Assembly: GCF_030848805.1 (NCBI RefSeq)
Contig: NC_092367.1
Span: forward strand, 3,658,001-3,722,000
Origin: Temnothorax longispinosus
Lineage: Eukaryota > Arthropoda > Insecta > Hymenoptera > Formicidae
Direction: 5' to 3'
Length of the DNA: 64,000 bases
In this document: positions 53,222-64,000 of the stretch, one piece after another
How positions within the stretch are numbered: position 1 is the stretch's first letter
Layout: each line of letters opens with the position of its first letter
Program-made: the position numbers and the translations under genes
The notes under the pieces: model-generated
The model's database searches: none
Seen by the model: the letters and a program-made list of their open reading frames with translations, nothing else
Told to the model about the DNA's origin: nothing

Positions 53222-56200
53222 CTCAACTCTTATTCTCTCGGCGCGACAAAGTCGCAGGCGACAAAAGAAATCGTTAGACTTTAAGGCCCTTAATTCTACC
53301 CGACCCGTTTGATTCTCTCCCTGAAGCCTTTCGCAACGTATACAGTCTCTCATTGTTATTGTTCTCTGTTGCGTGATAAGATATATTTCGCCAAGGATAA
53401 TAAAATCAATCACGACAATGGAATTGGAAATTCGATTGCGTTCGATGGTAATTTCGACGAAATCCAAGGACGCTCTCTCCCATGACGACAAGTCCGCGGA
53501 GACGCGTCCGATACCGTTTTCTGTTTTACGACCGCAACGTCGATCCGAACGCGCGCGCTCGCTGTTGCATCGCGGCATCGACACGGTCGGTGCATCGAGG
53601 CATCGAGAGCGAGAACACGCCGCGCGAGCTACTAAATGCATCCAATCGCGGGGAGTGTCTTCTGGGAATCACTCCGGGACGCATTTAAATGCCCGCACGC
53701 TCGCAAATAAACAGGCATGTCCATTGAATACTGATCGCTGGCCGATAGGATACCCACGCTCGAACACCCGTGATCCTCATGGCGCGCTGTTACACAATAC
53801 CGTAGGCGTCTTCGGTTTACCTTTAATTAGACGAGTTGTCTATTCGCGCGATCATAGAGTCGAGAGTCCGTGAGAATCGCCTTATTAAATTGCGAAACTG
53901 TGTTGTTTTTCATATACTTCCGCGAAAAAAAATGTCAGAAAAACGACGAATTAGTGCAATAGGTAATACTGCAAAAACCTAATAACTTAAAATGTTATTA
54001 GATAGTATCGGCTCGTAGGTCAAAGGGCAGATGGAGATGTGTGTGATCGATATTAATTCGCAAAATTATTTTATTCTGACGGCTGGTTATTAGACCGTCT
54101 TATTCGATTTCACGAATAACCAATACATATTGGCCGTTCATTTTTAAATTATTTATTTTGTTTTACACGATTTATTATATGCAAATGTATGCTTTTTATA
54201 TAATGTATTATTACACGAGTTTCCTTTTACGAATTATGATTCACAGCAGGGAACAAAACTATCATTTCGATGAGTTCAGGCTTCAATATAAAAGACACGC
54301 GAGATGAGAAAATCTCTATGTTTATTCGTGACGATGGAAAGACTCAGGTTCATTTTCCCGTATTCATACTATTCATAGTATCGGAATTTTTCTTTTTTAC
54401 TTATAACGAGCCGACAGCCGTATGGTCATTTGCTGTCCGTGCGTCGGAAAATCAAAATTACACTCGTTTCAGACCTTGCTTTTCAATACGGGCTATTCAA
54501 GACTTGAATCCGCCACCGTAAATTCAATGCTTCCACGATCCAATGCTAGCCCCGCGAGTCTGTTTTTCTCCTTTTCCGTCGCGACTACATAAATGTCGGA
54601 ATACACACGCTAGAATCGCCGTCCGCACATATCAAATGCGCAAGCGAACAATCTTTTTCAACGACGTCCATTTAAAATGGACTCGATATTGCCCGGCTGG
54701 GCAGCATCTTGCTGAATGCCATAATTAACGAGTACCCGGAGTGCACGGTAACGGTGAAGGATGCTGATTTAAGATCGCGGACGATCGTTAGCTGTCGTCT
54801 CTGCGAATGTAATCGAAATACGGAAGTTTAGCAGCGTCGAAGAATCGCGATGCGAATGAAGACAGGCACGCCGATTCGCGATTAGTCAAACCGATATGTA
54901 CGTCAGTCGAACGGAAGGCTACGACAGGAAGTGATCGATCATGCGATCTCAAGGGTAACGTTCCGAAGCGTTTAACATATAGTGTTCTTGGCCAAGGACA
55001 ATTAATTATCTATCAATATAATTGTGGCATAATTGATATGCTCACAACTAACATGCTCTCCTCGGCAACAAAAACGCTTGAAAGAAACAAGCTTTTTGCA
55101 TAAAGATCACGCCACTTTTTCTGTCTGAGCGAAGTAGGCTTTTCTCTCCAAATGATAAGACGTCATTTGCATTAAGAGTTCTATATCTAAGGTATATAAT
55201 AAATAGTTAGAACGTTTGACTTTGAATGACGAGAACAATTTGTACGAGAACCACGTGTATCTAATGAATGTATATATGTGTGCACATATACACATGTTAC
55301 ATTTAGTTGTAAAAGATATATATTTGAAAATTAGAATAAATAGTATCTTTATCTATCTTCTCTTATGGACAGTCTTTTCTCTGATAATTGTGGAGCACAG
55401 ATAAATGAAAAAGAGAAATTCCGTGAAAAATGCTATTAAAACATTTTGGAGCGAGAGTGTCTTGATATAAAACGAAATTATTATGCCAAGTAAAGCGAAT
55501 AAGTTCCGACATACCAGGAAAATGATACACAATCTTTTAACCGACTTCGAGAAGACGTTAATTCTCGGTGGTCGGTGGTGCCGGGGAAAATAGAAAAATG
55601 CGTGTAGTTGGAAAAACACTGGCAAAGGGAAAATAAACCAGTTCTAGTTTAATTCAACCGCCGCCACGACGCCGACGCCACACATGGAGTCACGCGGTGC
55701 AGTTTGTGTATCGTGAGGGGAAGGAAAACGAGTTCACGGGAATCTCGGCTCGACAAACGGACAGAGATATGAATAGAGAGACATGTGCACGGCATTCTCT
55801 AAGAGAGATAAAAAAGTCGACGGGCAAGGGTGAGGGTGAGACTGAGGGTGAGCGGGAAAAAAACGTGGGAGTATAACGATCGAGAAGCGGTGTATTAAAC
55901 AAAGGAATTAAAACGTACGTGACGGAAACAAAGTATCCCTTTTTTTCTGCGCGCACAGCCTTATATATTTGCGGTGGAATAAACTTATCGCGCGAAAGAA
56001 TGGCTTTGTTGTTTTATCTCTTCCCGATACGGCCCGCAATGCTACCCGATAGTTCCTGTAAATTTGTATCCTTTCCGTTTTATATAAACATCCTGAGATA
56101 AATATCCCGTTTGGAAAGAGAGGAAATGATAATAATATTAATGTGTAAAATCGTCGAGCGAGAGAAAAATGTAAGTACATTTCTTTTGGAACAAATTTCA

Positions 56201-57967
56201 AGTTAACTCAGATTACGCAGTTATATTATAAATCCATTAATTTCTTCCGGAATTAAAGGAGAATGCTATTTTACTTCCAATTAAAAATGCCTACTAGAAC
56301 TACTATCGACACTATACTGGGTAGAAACATCGTGTACTGTTCACAAACCAATCTTGTTCAAATTTGCATTTGGGTTGTATCGTCTGCAACATTCGATTGG
56401 TACTTGTGCAACGGCAATGCAAATGAGAAACCTACTTGATAATTAACATATATCGCGAAGGACTTAACATACAGTTACGGTCACTAGGAGGAAAATCAAG
56501 TTGGCGATGTTAATGACGGTTTTCGGCGTTATCGACTGCGACAATTAATTAACGTTTAATGTTTTTGACAGCGATAATGGAACGACATAAATCGAATGCT
56601 GTCATACGTTCAATCAGCTTCGTTTCGATAATGGCTAAATATCGCTGTCTCCTAATATGCGCGATTTCGCGTTAAAGCATCTGCCGGCAGGAAAAGTTTA
56701 CACGAGTCTTGAATGAGTTCTTAATTGCGCACTCACCACGTATTTATTCAGCTCTTTCTCTCAATCTCGAAATATCTGTGTATTTCGTATAGTATCTGTA
56801 TGCGTAATGTATGATGCTTCTATTCGATTATTCTCGCGAGCTGCACGCGGAACCTGAGCGCTGTGTTAGGAATATGAGGCGCACGTGTGCGTTTAATTTA
56901 CATATATGTAGATTTCATTCACATATGCAATGCATTTATACATACGAGCACCCTATGCAAGAGAACCGCCGCGAGACAAATCTCGTAAAAAGGTCCGCGC
57001 AATTTCTCTCTTAACCGTTAACCCCATCCAAAGATTCAAAAGGAATACACGCCGACTGTGCGAAATGCCCTTTTTATTTTCTGGAGAAATCGGCGAAACG
57101 CGCGCACAACATTTCTATTTCCTTGTATTGTTGATTCCGAAATTCACGTACTTTCTATAATTTTACACGATAAGATTCGAGAACAGCTAAATTCTTTAAA
57201 TTTTTAGCTAACATTATAAATTTCTTTATTATTATCAATTTCATCTAGATTGAGTAAATTTTTAAATTATCTTGTCCAGATATGGGAGATGCGCTTGTGA
57301 AAGGATATATTGCGGGCTAATTAGATGCCGCTCCTGAAAAAAAAAAGCCACGCGCGTCCACACGTGACATTAATCGAGTTATAGCCGACCATAATTCGAT
57401 AGTAAAACAAAAAAGACACGGTAACAAAGAGATGACTATTAGTACATGTCAGGAAGTGCAATATCTTCGAAATAATTACGTCGTATGAATCATCGACATA
57501 ATGACTTTCCCGTCACGCTGTTGTCCGTCGCCTTACAGAAGATGGAAATTCAGAGCGAAAAGAGTCGCTGTTTTGTAAATTACATTTTTATACGGCGCAT
57601 TTTATGCTCGCGTTTTATTAACCTAAGAATGACCACGCTTCGAGATCACGCTGGGATATATTTTAATTTCTAACAAGTTGTAGAGTTAGTTTCTTGTCTT
57701 TTTTTTTCATTTGCAGAATATAGATGCCTGTAATATACATAAATATTTGCAATAAATACGTGTATAACTAGTCGCACACATATCAGTATTACGAAGACCG
57801 CGGCAAACTTATATGATTATAAACGAGAAAGTCAAGTGACATTTAAAATTCGACGATAAAAAGTTACTTGCTGGGAACAAGCGGTTATTTTTTCATATCC
57901 TCCGAAAGATCTCGCTGTTATTTATGCCAAACTGCGAAATCTCACCCTCCGTTCCTCTCTCTCGCAG

Positions 57968-58097
57968 CAAAATTCCGTTCCTATGTTACGGAGCGGCGTC
58001 AATAATCGCTATATCTTGGATAACGGACTGGAAGGCGGTGTGCAAGCATATCCCATTTTACGGCAGCAAATACGAAAGAGAGGATTCACGGAGATAA
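57968..58097 (+). CDS. UQCR11: UQCR11-like cytochrome bc1 complex subunit, terminal exon
   Basis: The frame starting AAA at 57969 encodes 42 residues and stops with TAA at 58095. It begins KIPFLCYGAASIIAISW, continues with TDWK, and ends IPFYGSKYERED plus SRR. This matches the 6.4-kDa subunit of mitochondrial complex III: a short hydrophobic membrane segment (about residues 6-18), the conserved TDW just after it, then a (V/I)P-(Y/F)-x-G-K-(F/Y) tail rich in charged residues. Human UQCR11 is 56 residues, so about 15 N-terminal residues are missing. They are expected on an upstream exon ending in phase 2, because a strong acceptor (CCTCTCTCTCGCAG) ends at 57967. An ATG at 57924 also opens this frame without splicing (57 residues), but its residues look like a translated pyrimidine tract. 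A longer frame in another register (57983-58222) overlaps and is spurious. Confidence 0.75.
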
Positions 58098-58275
58098 TGG
58101 AACGATCCGGAAGAATGAGACGGCACGAACGACCGAATCATAGCGACAGAGACCCATGGGATCTGGATCTCTCTTCGACATCGTCGCTGGAATTTGCCGT
58201 CGAGCTCTTTATTAAAGAATAAACTCTCGCACCGAGTAGGCAGAAATCGTCTGCGTAAATCTGTATGTGTGACGA
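58098..58275 (+). other. 3' UTR of the UQCR11-like gene
   Basis: Non-coding tail between the TAA stop and the poly(A) signal, about 180 nt. The overlapping spurious frame ends inside it at 58222. Confidence 0.6.
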
Positions 58276-58281
58276 AATAAA
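58276..58281 (+). terminator. Poly(A) signal AATAAA
   Basis: Canonical hexamer about 180 nt after the UQCR11 stop codon, followed by T-rich sequence. It fits the end of the plus-strand gene before the oppositely oriented tRNA-Lys gene. Confidence 0.65.
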
Positions 58282-58340
58282 AATCTCTTTTCGATAACAG
58301 CCGAGCGTATTCGATCGCGGCGGAGGAATAATACGAGAGA

Positions 58341-58348
58341 AAAAAAAA
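58341..58348 (-). terminator. Pol III terminator of tRNA-Lys
   Basis: On the minus strand eight T follow the tRNA 3' end without a gap, a strong Pol III stop. Confidence 0.9.
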
Positions 58349-58421
58349 CGCCCGAACAGGGACTCGAACCCTGGACCCTCAGATTAAAAGTCTGATGCTC
58401 TACCGACTGAGCTATCCGGGC
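58349..58421 (-). tRNA. tRNA-Lys (anticodon TTT)
   Basis: Complete 73-nt intronless cloverleaf. The acceptor GCCCGGA pairs with TTCGGGC and the discriminator is G. The D arm is TAGCTCAGTCGGTAGAGC. The anticodon stem-loop is TCAGA-CTTTTAA-TCTGA with TTT at 58388-58386. The T arm has the standard GGTTCGAGTCC B box and the A box TAGCTCAGTCGG. All features match eukaryotic tRNA-Lys(UUU). It is convergent with the UQCR11-like gene, about 70 bp beyond that gene's poly(A) signal. Confidence 0.98.
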
Positions 58422-60529
58422 ATCGACATGGGAGTTCCCTCTAGACTCTCACGCGATGCATCTATCGAAATTGTTTTCCATTCATTTAAGCAGCTCGTAA
58501 AAATAACACGTTATATAAAATTTAAAAAAATTAATTGGCAAAATAAGCTAAAAATGAATATTTAGTATGCATTTTATCGCATATATATAACAAATTAATA
58601 AAAATTTATATTTTATGTTCCTATTTGTTAAAACAAATTTTAGCCTCGCTCTGATAAATGTTATTTCTTTAAGAAATGCTAATAAATATCAAATAATAGT
58701 CTATTATGTGGCTTAGCGCATTATCGCCGCAATCCCTTGATTTATATTCATATCTCGGAGTTGGAGTAATTAACCATTTCCTAGCTGCGAGTAGAAGATA
58801 ACGCTACACGTTCAGAGAACATTTGAGAAGGTGGTATTTCAGGCACAAACACGAGCCTGCGCCACTTGTAAATTACCAGCAACAGTAGAAGTTAATCGAT
58901 CTTTCAAATTACTTCGAGGAGGTCTGGCATTCAGTTTCAATTTTTCAGGTCCAAACGCATTAACATTACTACGCCAGATTATAAATTACCGTAATTCTAC
59001 AAGAGAAACGTGTTAAGCAGATGTACCTCGTATGCATAAGCGTTACACTGGATGTCACTAAAACATGGTCATTATTCACAACTCATCGTGTAAAAATTAA
59101 ATCTAGAATTAACTGAAAGATAAAATCCTATAATAAATCTAGATATTAATTCGTTGTTAGAGCTTTACACGTGCAATTACTTGATGCAATGTAAAAAAAG
59201 GCAATGCCTTCTGACATCGCATTATCTTTAGTTTTGACAGCTGAGAACGGTGATGATAGCTGCGGATCAATTTGCGAACACAAGTCAAGGTCACTTTCGA
59301 TTAAAAAAGAAAAATGGATTTATAACGCTACTTTGTTCATGAATCACTCACAAACATGCTGTCACATGTCGAAGTCCGGCGTTCAGATCCGAATATGCAA
59401 CAAAGTTGTTAATTTACGTATCATCGAATTTTATCTTTGGTGAGGTAAACAATATATTGGAAATCGTATTAATCGTGCCCGAGGACTTGTTTTTCTAATA
59501 GAAAAAATTTCGTAAAATATTGATCAACTATGCATGATATGTAATTTGACTACATTCTTAGAGAGATGTCGCACTATCGTTTATGTCCAACTCGTTGCAA
59601 TGTTAGATCATCAAGACGCAATAATGGTTCACGGCCTTGACACGAAAAGTGATGACCGGGAGTCAAGCCATGGATTATCGCCGGTTAATTAAATACACAT
59701 GCAGTTTCGTCGTGTTGGCTACTTGCACGAAAACATGTTTCCCGACGCGATTGTTTCGCGACTTAATAGAATAAAAAAAAAAGAACATCGTACGAGAAGA
59801 ATTCTCCTCGAATCCTATTTTATATATCCTGCGCAATGCCTTATCTGCTGCAGTCTTTCTTTCACTAGTGCATTATAATGGGTTTACAGTTCTTAATAAT
59901 TAACGTGCAATCAAATTGCCAATGATTTACGATGGAGACAGGATTTTTATGTGAACAAAAGATTGATTCGAAGTCTAAATACTCTAATAATAAAGCGGTT
60001 AAAGCGTCTGTACTTTCTTCTCCGTGACACTCGTGATAACCCGAGGTGCCATGGACATCGAGAAAATGCGGACACTAAAAGATAGATGCATATATGACTA
60101 AAAGAGTGTGACTAAAGGATCTTCCTTGTCTTCGGCCCTATTTATCGATGCTTTTGTTCATAACATTTTATTAAAACAGTAGACATATTTCTGGTAATCT
60201 AAATAAATTAATAACAAACAGCTAATCTCTGGAATAATATTTGTCATTATAAGATATTTTATATCTTGTCACAATGTCAAAAATATTTATTTATCGACAA
60301 TTACTATTAACCTTTTGTGATCCTATAAGTTGGACTCGACATAATCCGTTGCGATAACTTATTGCCCAACAATAAGTTCAAGTATTCGAATTGACGTAAT
60401 CGGCAAACTATAATATTATTAGAATTTTCATAAATCTCTCCAAGTAATAAAAATTCTTTGATTCATGTTAGACCAATTAGATAAAATCAGCCAATTAGAT
60501 AAATTTTTAAAAATTAAATAAAGGGTTAA

Positions 60530-60700
60530 AACATTGTGAGCAAACCATAAGGGCTCTCGCGATGCAGGGTCGTTGTCCAGAACCAACAGCGCGGAGTTTC
60601 CCAACGTAATCTGGCACGGTGCCAGTGAGCCAGTGACTTCCCGATGTGTCAACTTCTCAACATTAGAAGTTACGATACGCGACAATAGATGCCCTGTTCA
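60530..60700 (-). CDS. Unidentified coding-like segment (possible exon)
   Basis: A minus-strand frame runs from just inside an acceptor-like AAATTATTTTGAACAG (upstream edge near 60694) and reads HLLSRIVTSNVEKLTHREV, then TGSLAPCQITLGNSALLVLD and NDPASREPLWFAHNV. Its residue mix and alternation of hydrophobic and polar positions look more like a folded protein than the other frames nearby. It then degenerates into Leu/Asn-rich sequence after about 60530, so an exon could end near there, although no strong donor is present (GTTTGC near 60548 is weak). I do not recognise the family. An old transposon or gene relic, or chance, are both possible. Confidence 0.22.
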
Positions 60701-63104
60701 AAATAATTTCCCGACTCTCCTGAACAGCTGCAGCGATGACTAACGGTCGAATTGATCGAGGACGATAGACACAATGACGTTTTAGAATCTTGTTATCACA
60801 GCAAATATTATCACAAATGTACATATGCGTATATATCATGCCTTAGAGCAGAAAGCATAACTTTTTCATTATCTTTTAATTTAACGATACAAAAATACTT
60901 TCTTTTATATTATATTAATTGCATGTTATAGCGCATTACGAACAATTAAAATTGCCCATATAATAAAAGAATTTTGAAGATGCAAAAGATGCTGAAAAAT
61001 GCCATATAACATAAGCAGAAGAACATGTTTTTCGAATAGCGAATTAAGTAATCAAATTTTTCCGCTCACGTTGTTATGCAATACGTGATAACAATGTCGA
61101 AATATTTCAAACAATATTTCACCAATAAAACATAACATGATGAAATAATTGGCAATTATTGGCCCATTACAATTATCGTCACATGCAATACTATGTTAAA
61201 TTCGCGTCATTTGCGCGATTAATGGAATTATACATGGGCGATAAGTCCGAGTAAAATCGAATAAAAACAGTTGGATAACGATTAATCATCAGATACAACA
61301 AGATCCTTAGGCTACATCACGTGTAAAGTTGTGATTGAAGAATCGACAGCTTATTTTATCTGAAGCGTCTCAACATTTCTTGATCAATATCTAACATGAG
61401 TTAGGATTAATTATAATTTAAATAATCTAGAATTTTTTCATATTTCCCCACACTTGTCGTTATAATGAAATAAACAAACTTATTAAATTAATAATTTAAC
61501 ATTTATATAGTTTTCTTAATTTTTCCATTAAAAATTAAAAGTAAAAAAATACATGTAACAAGTATAGTTGCGTGATGCACGATCACCAGCTACATTCCCG
61601 CGCTATCACATCTAACAAAACCTAGCCAAGTCGAACGAAGCATCTGTGCGTAAGACTAAAAGCTCGGTGATTAACCCAGAAAACCCAATGGTCTTTCTCG
61701 TACATCGACCTGCGCACAGAGGGGATGGGAAGGTATGAAGGAACGAGAAGAAAGAAAAAAGAACGAGATCCGATGCCGCCACTCTCTTTCTAAGAAACTC
61801 ACTAGCGAGCATCCCTTGGAAGGATGCCAACTACATCGAATCGCAGATATAGGTGGTTAATGCTACCCTCACACTGAGTCTCGGTGATGTAACTTGATCG
61901 ACTCGCAAGAATTGGCCTTAATTACTAGCGTGCCGAACTGAATTCTTCTTTTACTTGTTATATCTTGTCGGATAACAATAAATTTTTGCAATAGTAAAAA
62001 AGTTAATAGTATACCATTAAAAAAAACTGGTGTGCGTTTATTTAAATTTCGTTATTTTTAAGTAATCAGTATATACAAGAATAATTAAAATGCAATTTTG
62101 TAAAAAATATATTTATAGAATTAGAGAAAACTCTACTCTTAAGTTTGTAACTTTAGTATTATGCGTAAATATTACAGAATATAATATTAAAATTGTTTTT
62201 TCTTTTTTCATTCTCAATTACTTCGATGAAACATAATATCCATAATTTGGCTGGGTAAACTACTTTATTTTCCGACTAGTAGTCGTAGAAATATGAGAGA
62301 CTCTTCAGGGTCGTAAATCCAAGTTCATATAATAAGCTGTAAGAATATAATTTTTTTATGCGTAGACTTAAAGATTGGTCGCCTTACGAAGCTCTGCAAG
62401 GATATGATTTCATCGACGGTCACCAAGGGTAATCGACTATGTAATCAACGACGAGCGCTCGCAAAAATAATTGCATTTTTATACGTGACAAATATTGATT
62501 TTTGCTTATCTACGTGTATATTTTTCCGAAGTTCGCAAACACGTAAAATCATTGCGTCGCAATCTTATCGTGGACGGGCCAGGAGTGGACGAGAAGCGTT
62601 GAGCGATATTGCCAACAGTATATTTCCCAATGATACATTCATACATCTTGTTGTCAATTCCATCGATATCACGTGTTGTTACAGCAAGCTTTTTATTCCA
62701 TCCTACGGATCCTGTATATCCTTTTTCTTTATTACCCTTTTTTACCCTATATCCTTTCTCTTCTATAGATAAATTATTGATCATGTCTACTATTTTACGC
62801 GATGTTTCAAGTTATTTGCGTTGAATTACATACAATTTTATTATCGTATATAATTTAAAAAAATAAAATATTTGCGTTGAAAGAGATACGTTCTATCATC
62901 GGTATGTGATGACCTCATGTAAAATATACTCAATACTTATTTAGAATTATAGCGAGTTCGACATTTTCATTAGGTATAGATGAATGCCGTCGTATCTCTC
63001 GTAGACAGGGAGGATACATGGGACAGGTGCGCGTGTCGTTACCGAGAAGGATGCCGAGAGGACGAATGGAATGTGAATCCGATGGTGCGGAATAGAACAC
63101 CGGG

Positions 63105-63126
63105 GTGCCAGGTGTACACCTGGCAC
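63105..63126. promoter_or_regulatory. 22-bp perfect palindrome of two opposed E-boxes
   Basis: GTGCCAGGTGTACACCTGGCAC is fully self-complementary. It contains CAGGTG and its mirror CACCTG separated by two bases. CAGGTG is the core bound by Snail/Scratch-type zinc fingers and some bHLH dimers. It lies in a CpG-rich block typical of regulatory DNA in this window. Confidence 0.4.
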
Positions 63127-64000
63127 GGAGAGATTTATTTTCGATTGCAGTTTCACCGACTGCCGGTGCACCGGGGGCGGGTTACGCGGTGTCATGTATT
63201 TTTAGTGTTCGCACGGCATGCGGCACACCACCGCGACGTTTCGACACGGCCCAAAATAAGATGTTTATCGAACCGCTCGAACGGATCGCCCCGCGTTGGA
63301 AGGTTTTTCGGGGAAAGTAGATCGACCGACTATACGGGTGCGGCGCGGGGTTAAGCTCTTTTCACGAAGAGCAATCGTTCGCCCCCGCGTAAAACGAAAC
63401 GCGCCGGAAATGAATGGGTATTCGCGCGAGTGTAGTGTTGAGCACCGTTGTATCTCTCCTCACTTCCGCAGTCAGTGTAAAACAATAATACGCAAACGTG
63501 CGAAGCTTGTTTGACTTTAAAGCAGGCCAGTTTATTTTTCTAGATAGAGGAATAATCTTCGCTCCATTCCCGTTTCACCTAAGAATATCGCGGATTTGCG
63601 AATGGTTAAAATTCGACCGATTATTTTCGCATAGACACTACTCGCAAGCGCTCGCGATTATTTTAAGAAACGGTTACGTTCCCCGCGTGCCTTCAAAGAC
63701 AGCCTCTTTCATTAGAAACTCGGTAGATCGTTGACCTTACCGAACTTAAAACCGCACATGTTTTCTTATCGATAAACACAAGATTGCGACGTTGCGTAAG
63801 ACGTATTGCGGCGTCTCAGAGTCTAATCCGTTTTCGATCGTCGGTGTGACGCATCGCTAGTACGCCGTACGATTTTTTTTAAACGCATATTCCGCGTCTA
63901 TGAGAACACAAAGTGGCGAGTCTCGATTAGGCTTATCGCGCCGAGATTAGATACTTTCTGCGGGCGCGCACGCCGCCGCTGCGCGTTTATTGAAATGAGG

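Larger units (their letters stand above)
33943..57967. other. Gene-poor region between tRNA-Ala and the UQCR11 exon
   Basis: Mostly AT-rich DNA with CpG-rich islands near 36.4-37.9, 38.4-38.9 and 52.9-53.9 kb, microsatellites, and short hairpins listed separately. The first exon of the UQCR11-like gene may lie here, but I could not identify it. Longer frames (36355-36852 minus, 39397-39855 minus, 44912-45334 plus, 53373-53873 plus) arise from microsatellites or CpG-rich DNA and show no domain. Confidence 0.45.
58422..64000. other. Right-hand region, mostly no gene supported
   Basis: AT-rich from 58.4 to about 62.9 kb, then CpG-rich to the window end. It contains one coding-like minus-strand segment (60.4-60.7 kb) and one 22-bp palindrome, listed separately. 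The GC-rich end (about 62.95-64.0 kb) resembles the block around the Sestrin promoter and may mark a promoter just inside or beyond the window; I could not define a transcript there. Confidence 0.4.

Noticed and set aside
53373..53873. 166-residue plus-strand frame in CpG-rich DNA
   Set aside because: Arginine-rich, without a domain, and overlapped by an equally long opposite-strand frame, as expected in CpG-rich DNA.
54896..54936. Phase-2 candidate first exon for UQCR11 (MYVSRTEGYDR)
   Set aside because: The donor GTGATC is poor and the residues do not resemble the basic N-terminus of the family.
56142..56171. Short ATG segment ending in GTAAGT that could join in phase 0 to the frame at 57968
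   Set aside because: The phase fits only the spurious frame. In the UQCR11 frame this segment has no start codon and has a stop just upstream.
57983..58222. 79-residue plus-strand frame downstream of a strong acceptor
   Set aside because: It first looked like a novel terminal exon, but the overlapping frame one register away matches UQCR11 and explains the acceptor and poly(A) signal.
1..64000. CRISPR arrays, operons, riboswitches, viral or transposase genes
   Set aside because: No regularly spaced repeats, no prokaryotic gene spacing, and no recognisable transposase, integrase or viral motif in any frame I read.

Overview
This window looks like nuclear DNA of an insect, most likely a hymenopteran (ant or bee type). 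The reasons are a Sestrin exon with clear animal-type splice sites, eukaryotic tRNA genes with internal Pol III promoters and oligo-T terminators, long AT-rich non-coding stretches full of (GA)n/(CT)n microsatellites, and plentiful CpG dinucleotides. The taxonomic placement is inferred from these general features, not from a database match. Most of the 64 kb is intron or intergenic DNA. Nearly all longer open frames are chance frames in CpG-rich or purine-rich DNA.

Region 1 (1 to about 24.2 kb) belongs to a minus-strand Sestrin gene. One internal exon (339 down to 169) is recognisable with confidence. A second, less certain 5' exon (23640 down to 23511) ends in a phase-0 donor that joins in frame to the first one, giving an intron of about 23.2 kb. 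About 0.5 kb upstream lies a good arthropod Inr plus DPE core promoter (about 24154) inside the most GC-rich block of the window. The rest of the gene lies to the left of base 1. The intron holds no gene I can support, but it contains a long near-perfect foldback at 21.28-21.42 kb.

Region 2 (24.2 to about 57.9 kb) is gene-poor. It holds a tRNA-Ala(AGC) gene at 33.49 kb followed directly by three degenerate tandem units of 106-139 bp, a possible decayed ribosomal protein S9 fragment near 31 kb, a pre-miRNA-like hairpin at 43.64-43.71 kb, and several simple repeats.

Region 3 (57.9 to 64 kb) contains the last exon of a plus-strand gene for a UQCR11-like subunit of mitochondrial complex III. It was easy to miss because a longer frame overlaps it. 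It is followed by a poly(A) signal and a minus-strand tRNA-Lys(TTT) gene. Further right are an unidentified coding-like minus-strand segment (60.4-60.7 kb) and a GC-rich block with a 22-bp perfect palindrome made of two opposed E-boxes (63.1 kb).

No CRISPR array, operon, intact transposase or viral gene was seen. I did not find a new multi-gene system. The most useful unexpected items are the UQCR11 exon, the Sestrin promoter and exon model, and the two hairpins. The two protein genes and two tRNA genes show no sign of being functionally linked beyond sharing the neighbourhood.
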